Made by a program: the position numbers and the translations under genes. From assembly GCA_903919105.1 (NCBI GenBank), contig CAIXGT010000161.1, positions 1 through 14,300 on the forward strand: a stretch of 14,300 nucleotides of DNA, read 5' to 3'. Below the pieces are notes generated by a model that saw nothing but the letters and a program-made list of their open reading frames with translations, did not search any database and had not been told where the DNA came from. Below are positions 1 through 6,800 of this stretch, piece after piece (position 1 is the first letter of the stretch; each line of letters starts with the position of its first letter). The DNA is from an uncultured Spartobacteria bacterium (GTDB taxonomy: Bacteria > Verrucomicrobiota > Verrucomicrobiae > Chthoniobacterales > UBA6821).

Positions 1-12
1 AATCGTTGCTTC

Positions 13-1614
13 GTGAAGAAAATCCTTTTCCTGGCGTTGGCCTTGCTTCCCAGTGTGACGGTGCAGGCAACTAGTCAGGGCACCTTATTGAAGGAGGTCA
101 AAATGGATCTCCTTGCGGATGGACACGCGATTGGATTTGCCAAGATCCCTGCAGGCACTCGGGTCCTGATTGTGACGACCAATTCCATTGGTGAGATCCT
201 GGTGAAGCGCACCCAAAATGAGGGTCCATTTGTCGTACCTAGGGATGCCGTCTTGATTGAAGCCCTAGTAACAGCACCTGCCCCTCGGGCAGCACCGACC
301 CATACACCAACTCCGGCTCCAACTCCGGCTCCAACTGCGACGCCGATCACGACGCCCACACCGACTTCAACACCTGCAATTTCCGGAATCAAAGTTCCGA
401 CCGCCCAGGAGGTGAACAAGGCCCTTGGCATCTCCCTTTTCGACAGCCAACCCATCTGGGAAGAAAACGACGCGATGGTTGCGGGCCGACTCGACTGGCC
501 GGCGGAGTCCAGAACCTCTTATGAGACGGGCTACAGATGGTATCCTTACTCGGATAATTCCGCGACCATGGTTCTCGGAGCCAGAGCGCTCAGCCTCTTC
601 CTACAGGGAATCAACAACAAGGTGGTACGGGTCTCCGTACTCTTTGCAAACAAGGGGGATGTCGCATTCTACAGCTCCGCGCAGGAAGCAAAAGCGCAGG
701 CCGCCATTCCCAATCAACCGCTGATGGTGACCGACAATATGCTCAAGAACTGCCAAGACGCTATGCGGCATGACAAGGCCACGGTGGAAGCCGCATTAAA
801 AGCCCTCTTCGGGGAATCAAAACCGGCCAGAATGGGTCGCTTCGCCTCCACGACGGAATCGGGCCAGCGTTGGGACTGGAACGGTCACACCTTTGTGCTG
901 GTTGCCCCTCCGAATGAGTATGTTGCCCTGCGGATATTGCCTACCGCGTCGATTGACGATACCGATGCGGATAGGAAGGCCTTTGCCGCAGCCAAGGCAA
1001 ACCTTTCCCAACGTGTGAAACATAAGGAAAACGGGGATGTGGTCATTACGGATCTCCCGATGATCGATCAGGGGCGCAAGGGATACTGTGTCCCAGCGAC
1101 CTTCGAGAGAATCCTGCGCTACTACGGACTTTCGGAGGACATGAACATTCTCGCCATGGCCGGCCAGACCAAGGCGGGCGGTGGGACCAGCGTGAGCGGC
1201 ATTGAGGGAGCCACCTACACCACGCTCCGGGATGCGGGAGCCAACATCACCAAAAAAAACTTTTCCGGCAGCATCCAGGAGATCAAGTCGGCCATCGATG
1301 CAGGCAAGCCGATCCTCTTCACCCACTACAGCACGGAGGAGTTCAATAAGCGAGTCAATGAAAGGATGATGCACCGCATCGCCGTGACGAACTGGGAGGA
1401 CTGGAGCACCCGCTTCCTCCCTTCCCTCAAAAAGACCATCCCGCTGAAGCCCGATCCCGAATACGGCCATATATGCCTAATCATCGGCTACAATGAGAAG
1501 ACCCGCGAAATCGCCATTTCAGACTCGTGGGGACGTGCGGCTAAAGAACGCTGGATGACGGAGGAGGAGGCCAAACAGATCCAGCAGCCCGGCGCCCTCT
1601 CGGTCATCGAATGA
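13..1614 (+). CDS. Secreted C39-like (papain-fold) cysteine peptidase
   Basis: A 533-residue protein with an N-terminal signal peptide (Lys-Lys followed by a hydrophobic core, likely cleaved near residue 19, VQA). Residues about 24-88 look like a small beta-rich, SH3-like module. Residues about 89-122 are a Pro/Thr/Ala linker. Residues about 125-335 are a middle region I do not recognise. The C-terminal part from about 343 resembles C39-like/papain-like peptidases: Gln353 and Cys359 in DQGRKGYCVPAT, His486 in YGHICLIIGY and Asp504 in SDSWG fit an oxyanion Gln and a Cys-His-Asp triad. It probably cleaves peptides outside the cytoplasm; the substrate is unknown. The GTG start is chosen because the signal peptide begins there. 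The frame is open back to the window edge, so an earlier start cannot be excluded, and no RBS is visible. It converges with thiD across 16 bp with no hairpin between them. The fold call is fairly sure; the biological role is not. Confidence 0.75.
   Translation: MKKILFLALALLPSVTVQATSQGTLLKEVKMDLLADGHAIGFAKIPAGTRVLIVTTNSIGEILVKRTQNEGPFVVPRDAVLIEALVTAPAPRAAPTHTPTPAPTPAPTATPITTPTPTSTPAISGIKVPTAQEVNKALGISLFDSQPIWEENDAMVAGRLDWPAESRTSYETGYRWYPYSDNSATMVLGARALSLFLQGINNKVVRVSVLFANKGDVAFYSSAQEAKAQAAIPNQPLMVTDNMLKNCQDAMRHDKATVEAALKALFGESKPARMGRFASTTESGQRWDWNGHTFVLVAPPNEYVALRILPTASIDDTDADRKAFAAAKANLSQRVKHKENGDVVITDLPMIDQGRKGYCVPATFERILRYYGLSEDMNILAMAGQTKAGGGTSVSGIEGATYTTLRDAGANITKKNFSGSIQEIKSAIDAGKPILFTHYSTEEFNKRVNERMMHRIAVTNWEDWSTRFLPSLKKTIPLKPDPEYGHICLIIGYNEKTREIAISDSWGRAAKERWMTEEEAKQIQQPGALSVIE
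280..385 (+). repeat. Pro/Thr linker-coding low-complexity DNA
   Basis: This stretch encodes the Pro/Thr/Ala-rich linker of the cysteine peptidase through near-tandem units such as ctccggctccaa. It separates the N-terminal module from the rest of the enzyme. The same linker style occurs twice in the chitinase later in the window. Such DNA is prone to length change by slippage. Confidence 0.7.
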
Positions 1615-1630
1615 CCCGCGCACAATGCGT

Positions 1631-2416
1631 TCAGCGCTGGACTTGATCGAGGGCCGACACCTTTCCCCACTTGAGAGAATCGGCAATGGCACGGGTAACG
1701 AATTTTTTGGCGAGACCGATAGCCTTCGGAAGCGGCAAACCCTTTGCCAATCCGGCAACGATCGCTGCCGAGTAGGTACAGCCGGTACCGTGGGTCTGCA
1801 CCCCCTTGATGAAAGGAGCGCTGTATTCCTGCTCCTCCCAATCAGGGGTCAGGAGGATGTCTGTGGCCGTCTGCCCCTTCAGGTGCCCTCCCTTGAGCAA
1901 GACGGCTGCACCTGTCGCGGCGGTGAGCCTTTTCCCGGCGGTCTTCATCTTCGCCTGGGAGTCCGGCCTCAGCCCTGTGAGCAAACCAAGCTCGTCCAGA
2001 TTCGGCGTGATCAGCGTCGCCAAGGGAAAGAGATGTTGCTCGTAGGCAGTAAGCGAGCCCTGTTTGAGCAGAGGCGCACCGCTTGAGGCAACCATGACCG
2101 GATCAATCACCAGAGGCGGCAGGGTCTTCAGCGATGCCAACACCCCGGCAACAACGCGGATGATCGGTGTGGAGAAAAGCATCCCCGTCTTGATCGCAGC
2201 GACGGGGTAGGCCTCCAGTAATAGTTCTAATTGATCACGGACGATCTCGGGTTTCACCGCTTGGATCGAGCGGACATTACCGGGTATTTCCGCAACGATA
2301 CATGTGATCGCAGTGAGGCCATGACAACCAAGCGCTGAAAAGGTCTTGAGGTCGGCTTGGGCACCGGCGCCACATGAAGAATCGGATCCGGCTATGGTGA
2401 GGACGACGGGAAACAT
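1631..2416 (-). CDS. thiD: Hydroxymethylpyrimidine / phosphomethylpyrimidine kinase
   Basis: This cytosolic kinase phosphorylates HMP and then HMP-P, giving the pyrimidine half of thiamine diphosphate. The 261-residue length is normal for the ribokinase-like ThiD family. Visible hallmarks are the N-terminal [16 protein letters not shown] motif (residues 9-24), the central [11 protein letters not shown] segment (103-113), TPNLDEL (137-143), LLKGGH (173-178) and the anion-hole motif [11 protein letters not shown] (209-219) containing Cys213. One small oddity is Cys15 where many homologues have Gly. The ATG at 2416 places the first strand and substrate motif correctly; no strong Shine-Dalgarno sequence precedes it. 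There are no other thiamine genes here and no recognisable TPP riboswitch in the 88 bp upstream. It lies in the same direction as the metallopeptidase gene upstream, but whether they are cotranscribed is unclear. Confidence 0.95.
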   Translation of the reverse strand: MFPVVLTIAGSDSSCGAGAQADLKTFSALGCHGLTAITCIVAEIPGNVRSIQAVKPEIVRDQLELLLEAYPVAAIKTGMLFSTPIIRVVAGVLASLKTLPPLVIDPVMVASSGAPLLKQGSLTAYEQHLFPLATLITPNLDELGLLTGLRPDSQAKMKTAGKRLTAATGAAVLLKGGHLKGQTATDILLTPDWEEQEYSAPFIKGVQTHGTGCTYSAAIVAGLAKGLPLPKAIGLAKKFVTRAIADSLKWGKVSALDQVQR

Positions 2417-2504
2417 TGCAGAATGGTAAAAGGTGCGAAGGTGCGAAGGTAGGAAAGTTTTTCGGCGGAGATGTTCACATTCCCACTTTTTACTTTCCCA
2501 TCAA

Positions 2505-3188
2505 TCACCTTTCCTCATTGTTCCTCGCGAGGAACAGGTAGATCAGATTGCCAAGTGCGGCCACGAAGGCGGCGACATAGGTGAGGGCGGCCGCATTCAG
2601 GACGGCATTCAAGCCGGCGGCTTCCTCCCCGGGGCGGGTGATCCCCATCTGCTGCAGGATCGCCTTGGCTCGATTGGAAGCGTCGAACTCCACTGGGAGC
2701 GTGATAAGCTGGAAGACCATCAGGACCGCGTAGCAGGCGATGCCGAGGTTGATCAGGTGTGTCATGTGGAAGAAGAAGCCGCCCATGATTACGAAGGGGA
2801 GGATCTGCGAGGCGAACTGCGTGGCCGGAACGATCTGCATGCGGAGATTGAGCGGGCCGTAGTTGAGCTTGTGCTGCAGCGCGTGGCCGCACTCATGGGC
2901 CGCGATGCCGACCGAGGCGATCGAAGCGCCGTTATAGACATCGGTGGAGAGGCAGAGGCGCTTAGCGGAGGGATCGTAATGGTCGCCGAGCATGTCGTTG
3001 ATCTCCTCGACCCGGACATCGTGGATCCCCGCATCGGCAAGGATGCGCCGCGCGGCATCTGCCCCGGTTACCCCCGAGGCGGCGGGGATCTCCTTATAGG
3101 TCTTGAAGGCCGAGGTGACACGGTACTGCGCCCAGAGGCCCAATGCCAAAGGCGCACCGATCAGGAGGATGTAGAGCTCGAAGGTCAT
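2505..3188 (-). CDS. YugP-type membrane zinc metallopeptidase
   Basis: A 227-residue membrane protein of the neutral zinc metallopeptidase family typified by Bacillus YugP (Zn_peptidase_2). It has an N-terminal hydrophobic segment (residues about 3-20). A cytosolic-type segment contains VTGADAARRIL (40-50) and GDHYDPSAKRLCLS (68-81), both typical of the family. The zinc motif AAHECGHALQH (96-106) gives His98, Glu99 and His102. Hydrophobic segments follow at about 128-145 and 146-165, with LPVEFDAS supplying the likely third ligand Glu167, and a final hydrophobic helix lies at about 203-221. Length and motif order match complete family members. The substrate is not known; a role in membrane protein turnover is only a family-level guess. 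The ATG at 3188 starts directly at the first membrane segment, with no clear Shine-Dalgarno sequence. Confidence 0.88.
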   Translation of the reverse strand: MTFELYILLIGAPLALGLWAQYRVTSAFKTYKEIPAASGVTGADAARRILADAGIHDVRVEEINDMLGDHYDPSAKRLCLSTDVYNGASIASVGIAAHECGHALQHKLNYGPLNLRMQIVPATQFASQILPFVIMGGFFFHMTHLINLGIACYAVLMVFQLITLPVEFDASNRAKAILQQMGITRPGEEAAGLNAVLNAAALTYVAAFVAALGNLIYLFLARNNEER

Positions 3189-3260
3189 GGATGTGACAAA
3201 TGCATCATATCGGACAGCCGCTAACTGGAAATGTTCAACCTGAAATTTGCATTAAGGAAC

Positions 3261-3273
3261 CGCTGATTAAATC
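3261..3273. repeat. Short copy of the CGCTGATTAAATC motif
   Basis: The 13 bp string cgctgattaaatc covers the stop codon of the M24 peptidase gene. It matches 12 of 13 bases at 4463-4475, just upstream of the same gene, in the same orientation, and more loosely at 8969-8981, where the motif opens a hairpin repeat. It may be a truncated copy of that repeat or chance similarity. Confidence 0.35.
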
Positions 3274-4445
3274 TCCATCGGCTTCGGACAGCGGCTCAAT
3301 AGCTTGTGTCCCGTTTTTGTGATCAGGGCGACATCCTCATGACGCACCCCTCCCAGCCCTGGGATGTAGAGACCTGGCTCAATGGTGAAGACCTGTCCTG
3401 CCTTGAGCTTTGCCGCACCGAAACGGGGAGCCTCGTGCAGTTCGAGTCCGAGGCCGTGACCGGTTCCGTGGAAAAATCCGCTCCAACGACCTCCCGATCC
3501 ATCCTTGCCGACCCCTACTCTTTCTGTGGGATACCCGTTGTCGGCAAAGAATTGAGTCACCTCTCTGTGAATGACACCTCCATCCGCTCCTGAACGCAGA
3601 GTTCCGAGCGCTAGCTTCTGACCCAGCAGGCAGATCTCCCAGAGACGCGTCTGGGCCTCAGTGGCTTTCCCCCTCACCACGGTCCTAGTCAGATCGCCAT
3701 AATAGCCGCTTGCGGACGCCCTGGGAAAAAGATCCAGAATGATCAGCTGATGGGCCTTTAATGGGCCATGACCCCTCTCGTGGGGATCACAGGCTTGCTC
3801 ACCGCAGGCCACGATCGAGTTTCCTGCCGGAATCCCGCCAGCCCTCAGGATCGTTGACTCAATTTCTATTCTCAGACGCTCGGCGGTGAGAGTGTTGCCC
3901 CCCCAGCGGAGAATATTTCGGGGACCAATGCTGGATGCTCGGAGTACTTCAAAAGCCCTCTTCATGCCCTCCTCGGTGATCCGGGTGGCACAGGTCATAA
4001 GACGGACTTCCTCAGCGGTCTTGATTTGACGTTCGGGACGGAACATCCCGTCGACTGGGGTTACCTTGATACCTTCGTTCTCCAGTTCACGGGCGAGTCC
4101 CATCGGAAAATCTGTGGGAACAAGCGGGCGACTCCCTCCGCGCGCTTTCAGAAAGCTCGCAGTCACCTCGGCGATCGAAGGCTTTCGACCAAGGCCCTTT
4201 TCCAAGCTCGCCGACAACTCACTCAGCGAGACCACCTCGTCCACGGTCGCCTGGCGTCTCCCTCGATCGAACTCGAGATCACTAAGCAGTATTGCTGTGC
4301 GTCCCCGACTCTCTAGGTAGACAAACGGATCAGGCGCCCTGAATCCCGTGGAATGCAGCATGTCGGCTCCCGACTCGCTCTCGGAGATGATCAGGCGGGT
4401 AGGCGCTTTTTTCTGCGCAGGTTTTGCTGTGGACTTTGTTGCCAT
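3267..4445 (-). CDS. M24 family metallopeptidase (Xaa-Pro aminopeptidase type)
   Basis: A 392-residue pita-bread metallopeptidase, probably cytosolic, removing N-terminal residues from peptides, possibly next to proline. An N-terminal creatinase-like domain spans about 16-140, after a short Lys/Ala-rich tail (residues 1-15). The catalytic domain carries all five expected metal ligands: Asp238 in ILDLFP, Asp251 in YGDLTRTV, His330 in HGTGHGLGLELHE (326-338), Glu356 in FTIEPGLY and Glu370 in GGVRHEDVAL. The general order and length fit PepQ/YpdF-like proteins rather than methionine aminopeptidase, which lacks the N-domain. The ATG at 4445 is supported by an AAGGA Shine-Dalgarno sequence six bases upstream. 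No signal peptide is seen. The exact substrate (Xaa-Pro dipeptide versus longer peptide) cannot be told from sequence alone. Confidence 0.88.
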   Translation of the reverse strand: MATKSTAKPAQKKAPTRLIISESESGADMLHSTGFRAPDPFVYLESRGRTAILLSDLEFDRGRRQATVDEVVSLSELSASLEKGLGRKPSIAEVTASFLKARGGSRPLVPTDFPMGLARELENEGIKVTPVDGMFRPERQIKTAEEVRLMTCATRITEEGMKRAFEVLRASSIGPRNILRWGGNTLTAERLRIEIESTILRAGGIPAGNSIVACGEQACDPHERGHGPLKAHQLIILDLFPRASASGYYGDLTRTVVRGKATEAQTRLWEICLLGQKLALGTLRSGADGGVIHREVTQFFADNGYPTERVGVGKDGSGGRWSGFFHGTGHGLGLELHEAPRFGAAKLKAGQVFTIEPGLYIPGLGGVRHEDVALITKTGHKLLSRCPKPMEI

Positions 4446-4457
4446 CGGTTATCCTTG

Positions 4458-4535
4458 CGAAACACTGATTAAATCGCAACGAGGCCGTTGCGGAAAGCCG
4501 TAACGGATCCGAATCAACGGCCGGGCTAGCCATAG
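4458..4535. repeat. Dispersed hairpin repeat, copy A
   Basis: This stretch aligns without gaps to 8965-9042, with about three quarters of bases identical by eye. Its core is a 9 bp hairpin: ccgttgcgg at 4485-4493, loop aaag, and ccgtaacgg at 4498-4506, with one G-T wobble. It sits in the divergent spacer between the M24 peptidase gene and rpsN. It is probably a member of a dispersed intergenic repeat family; its function is unknown. Confidence 0.65.
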
Positions 4536-4569
4536 GCGTAGGTAAAACGGCTTCCCTCGCCGTGATGTC

Positions 4570-4597
4570 ACCCTCTCCGAAAACCAGAAAGGAGGGT
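4570..4597. other. Imperfect hairpin upstream of rpsN
   Basis: accctctcc at 4570-4578 can pair with ggagggt at 4591-4597, leaving a bulge and a 12-base loop. No T-run follows on either strand, so it is not a standard terminator. It could be part of an mRNA leader. Confidence 0.3.
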
Positions 4598-4608
4598 CCG
4601 GCGGGGAG

Positions 4609-4626
4609 AGATCTTAAAAAAGATCT
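4609..4626. promoter_or_regulatory. Perfect palindrome 38 bp before rpsN
   Basis: agatctt (4609-4615) and aagatct (4620-4626) form a perfect 7 bp inverted repeat around AAAA, ending 38 bases before the rpsN ATG. It could be an operator for a dimeric repressor or a leader hairpin. It does not match a Zur box that I can recall, so no regulator is assigned. Confidence 0.35.
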
Positions 4627-4664
4627 TGCACAGTCACAGATTTTCCATACGCTCTCCCGTCCCT

Positions 4665-4934
4665 ATGGCAAAGACTTCATGGCTTGAAAGAGATAAACGC
4701 AAACGCGAGACCGTCGCTAAGTGGGCGGAACTCCGTGCCGAGCTCAAGGCAAAGAAAGATTATATCGGCCTCAGCCAGCTTCCCCGCAATGCGAGCCCTG
4801 TCCGTCTCGTCAATCGCTGCCAGATCTCGGGACGTCGCCGCGCCTTCCTGCGCCGCTTCAAGCTCTCGCGTATCACCTTCCGCGAATTGGCCACCAACGG
4901 AATGATTCCGGGCGTGACCAAGTCGAGCTGGTAA
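4665..4934 (+). CDS. rpsN: 30S ribosomal protein S14, medium C-minus type
   Basis: This is the small-subunit protein S14, which sits in the head of the 30S subunit near the tRNA sites. It is 89 residues long, starting [10 protein letters not shown] and ending IPGVTKSSW. Hallmarks are [22 protein letters not shown] (written here in parts: [17 protein letters not shown]) followed by [10 protein letters not shown]. It has a single Cys, so it lacks the zinc-binding CXXC pairs of the short C-plus form, and its length matches the medium zinc-independent form rather than the 101-residue long form. The ATG at 4665 is preferred over the upstream open codons because family members begin MAK. No Shine-Dalgarno sequence is visible. 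It stands alone outside any ribosomal operon, which in some bacteria marks a second, zinc-limitation S14; whether it is the sole copy here is unknown. Confidence 0.93.
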   Translation: MAKTSWLERDKRKRETVAKWAELRAELKAKKDYIGLSQLPRNASPVRLVNRCQISGRRRAFLRRFKLSRITFRELATNGMIPGVTKSSW

Positions 4935-4947
4935 TTCAAATCCGTTT

Positions 4948-4967
4948 TACCCTCTCTCGAGAGGGTA
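4948..4967 (+). terminator. Hairpin after rpsN, possible terminator
   Basis: taccctct (4948-4955), loop ctcg, agagggta (4960-4967) is a perfect 8 bp stem 13 bases after the rpsN stop codon. Its position suits a terminator, but the following bases (tcgttgaattg) are not a T-run, so intrinsic termination is doubtful. Confidence 0.4.
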
Positions 4968-5076
4968 TCGTTGAATTGATCAAGAAGAGTATGAATCCCA
5001 AAATGCTTTCACAGGATTCTATCGCTTCAACCCCCGCGTGCATCGGTTCTTGCCGTCTCGGTAACTGAGATCTCCC

Positions 5077-6480
5077 ATGATGTTCGTCCCTGCCATTCTG
5101 GCGGTGGCGGCAGGGGATCCCTCCCATCTGCCAGCCATCCTCCCCCCGGCCTCCCAATGGGAATCCGGTGAGATGATTTTCCTGCGACTGCTGGTTCTTT
5201 TTGTCTTGGTCCTGCTGAACGGTTTTTTCGTCGCCTCCGAGCTGGCCATCGTCAAGATCCGCGGCAGCCAGCTCGACACACTGATCGAGCAGGGAGATGC
5301 CCGCGCCAAGCTGACCAAGCATATCACCATGCATCTGGAGGCCTACATTTCCGCCACCCAGCTCGGCATTACCCTGGCGAGTCTAGGCCTGGGTTGGTTG
5401 GGTGAGCCTTTCCTCGCGCACATGATCGAGCCGGCATTCCATCTTGCTGGCATCAACGCGCCCGCCGTGGTTACGACCGTTTCCTTCATCCTGGCCTTCT
5501 CACTGATCACCTTCCTCCACATCGTGCTTGGAGAACTGGCACCCAAGTCGCTGGCCATCCGGAAGCCTGTCGAGCTGGCTCTCTGGCTCAGCCCGCCGCT
5601 CAGTCTCTTTTACACACTCTTCCGGCCGATCATCGGCTTTCTCAACCGCTCAGCGAATTTCCTGCTAAGACACGTTTTCAAGGTCGAACCACCGGAGGAT
5701 TCAGAACGCGCTCTCACCAACGAAGAGCTGCGGGTGATCCTGACAGAGAGCCGCGAAGCCGAAGAGGTTTCTATTCTTGGCGAGCAGCTGGCCGTTAATG
5801 CCTTGGATCTACGCCACCGGGTGGTGCGTGATATCATGACCCCCCGCAGCGATGTTGTCCTGCTGGATCTGGAAGAGCCGTTCGACGCAGAACTGAAAAA
5901 AGCCATCGACTCGCGCCACACTCGCTTCCCGCTTTGCGATGGAGCACTAGACGACTCGGTCGGCTTAGTCCACATCAAGGATCTGCTCCGCATGGTCCAC
6001 TCCGAAAAAAAGGACCTGAAGGGCATCCAAAGGCCCATCCATCATGTCTCCGAAATGATGCCTCTCGAGAAGCTCCTGAACTATTTCCTAGGAAAGCATG
6101 CCCATCTAGCCATTGCCGTCGATGAATACGGTGGAGCGGTCGGCATCGTCACACTAGACAATGTCCTTGAGGAACTTGTCGGCTCCATCCATGACGAGTT
6201 CGATACTCAAGAGGAGGAGATCACGAATATCCGCGACGGGGAATTCAACGCGGAGGGAACCTTAGCCCTGCATGATCTGGCGGAAGAGGCAGATCTTAAA
6301 TTTGAGGAGACGGAAGTCAGCACTATCGGCGGCTATGTGACTCAGATGCTGGGACATCTACCCGTGCGCGGTGAAAGCGTGCAGATCGGCGACTTTGTGG
6401 TCACTGTGACCGAAACAGACGGTCGCCGTATCCTGATGCTGAATTTTAAGCGTCCCGTCCACCCTCCGGTCAAAGAATAA
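5077..6480 (+). CDS. CorC/HlyC-type CNNM-CBS membrane protein
   Basis: A 467-residue inner-membrane protein of the CNNM/DUF21 plus CBS-pair plus CorC_HlyC family, often annotated hemolysin-related or magnesium/cobalt efflux. The DUF21 membrane part spans about 33-200, with hydrophobic helices near 34-55, 91-110 and 130-150 and motifs LNGFFVASELAIVKIR (47-62) and HIVLGELAPKSLAI (148-161). The CBS pair covers about 248-370, including VRDIMTPRSDV (250-260), SRHTRFPL (279-286) and the signature DEYGGAVGIVTLDNVLEELV (349-368). The C-terminal transporter-associated domain runs to about 457 (EGTLALHDL, TIGGYV, GDFVVTV). Some relatives transport Mg2+ or Na+, but the ion is not predictable here. The start is uncertain: ATG 5077 gives a short hydrophobic lead, while ATG 5173 (residue 33) begins at the first membrane helix as in many relatives. 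Confidence 0.9.
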   Translation: MMFVPAILAVAAGDPSHLPAILPPASQWESGEMIFLRLLVLFVLVLLNGFFVASELAIVKIRGSQLDTLIEQGDARAKLTKHITMHLEAYISATQLGITLASLGLGWLGEPFLAHMIEPAFHLAGINAPAVVTTVSFILAFSLITFLHIVLGELAPKSLAIRKPVELALWLSPPLSLFYTLFRPIIGFLNRSANFLLRHVFKVEPPEDSERALTNEELRVILTESREAEEVSILGEQLAVNALDLRHRVVRDIMTPRSDVVLLDLEEPFDAELKKAIDSRHTRFPLCDGALDDSVGLVHIKDLLRMVHSEKKDLKGIQRPIHHVSEMMPLEKLLNYFLGKHAHLAIAVDEYGGAVGIVTLDNVLEELVGSIHDEFDTQEEEITNIRDGEFNAEGTLALHDLAEEADLKFEETEVSTIGGYVTQMLGHLPVRGESVQIGDFVVTVTETDGRRILMLNFKRPVHPPVKE

Positions 6481-6800
6481 GCATTCGGGATTTTCTTACC
6501 CGTAACTCAAATAAAGTCCTGCCCGTTAGACGGATAGTTTCGTCTTAAGTATTTTCCCGCAGAGGAGCAGTGGCGCAGAGTTTTTTGGCATGAATCAATG
6601 GATGAACGAGACATCTGCCTACATTCCAATAATTCGATAGAAGGGTTTTTGCGAAAATTTCCACTGTCTGAATTGGGTCAGGCATTCTCACAATACGCAA
6701 TACGCCGTTTCCCAGAGCCCATTGTTGTTTAACTCTGCGCCCCTGCGCCTCTGCGGGAGAATTATCTTTGTTATTTCAGGTAAAATAAATCGACATTGCT
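6481..6800. other. Gene-free spacer between corC-like gene and serine protease gene
   Basis: 320 bp between convergent genes. The first 70 bases hold only a weak 5 bp hairpin (agacg 6528-6532 with cgtct 6541-6545). Most of the rest is a 202 bp element with inverted ends at 6556-6757. An AT-only 6 bp stem (ttattt/aaataa, about 6771-6788) lies next to the end of the serine protease gene. No coding potential longer than about 16 codons is seen inside the element. Confidence 0.6.
6556..6757. mobile_element. 202 bp MITE-like element with 27 bp inverted termini
   Basis: The left arm (6556-6582, beginning cccgcagagg) and the reverse complement of the right arm (6731-6757) match at 25 of 27 positions. 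The 148 bp between them has no meaningful open frame. Long, nearly perfect terminal inverted repeats around a short non-coding core are what a miniature inverted-repeat element looks like. I could not identify a convincing target-site duplication, so transposition origin is inference. As transcribed RNA it would form a very long stem, which may also matter for the two genes that converge on it. Confidence 0.55.

Noticed and set aside
817..1470. Minus-strand frame of 217 codons within the cysteine peptidase gene
   Set aside because: Antisense shadow of a gene with a signal peptide and conserved catalytic residues; no family resemblance of its own.
2433..2514. Short tandem gaaggtgc units and a loose inverted repeat (ggtaggaaagt with actttcccatc) between thiD and the metallopeptidase gene
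   Set aside because: Only two to three partial units and an imperfect stem with a long loop; not enough to call a terminator, riboswitch or repeat family.
2433..3224. Plus-strand frame of 263 codons
   Set aside because: It is antisense to the YugP-type metallopeptidase gene, whose zinc motif and membrane segments are clear. The reverse frame is rich in Gly, Asp and Glu with no domain.
4936..5334. Minus-strand frame across the rpsN to CorC-like spacer
   Set aside because: It overlaps the start of the CorC-like gene in antisense, has low-complexity polar composition and no recognisable motif.
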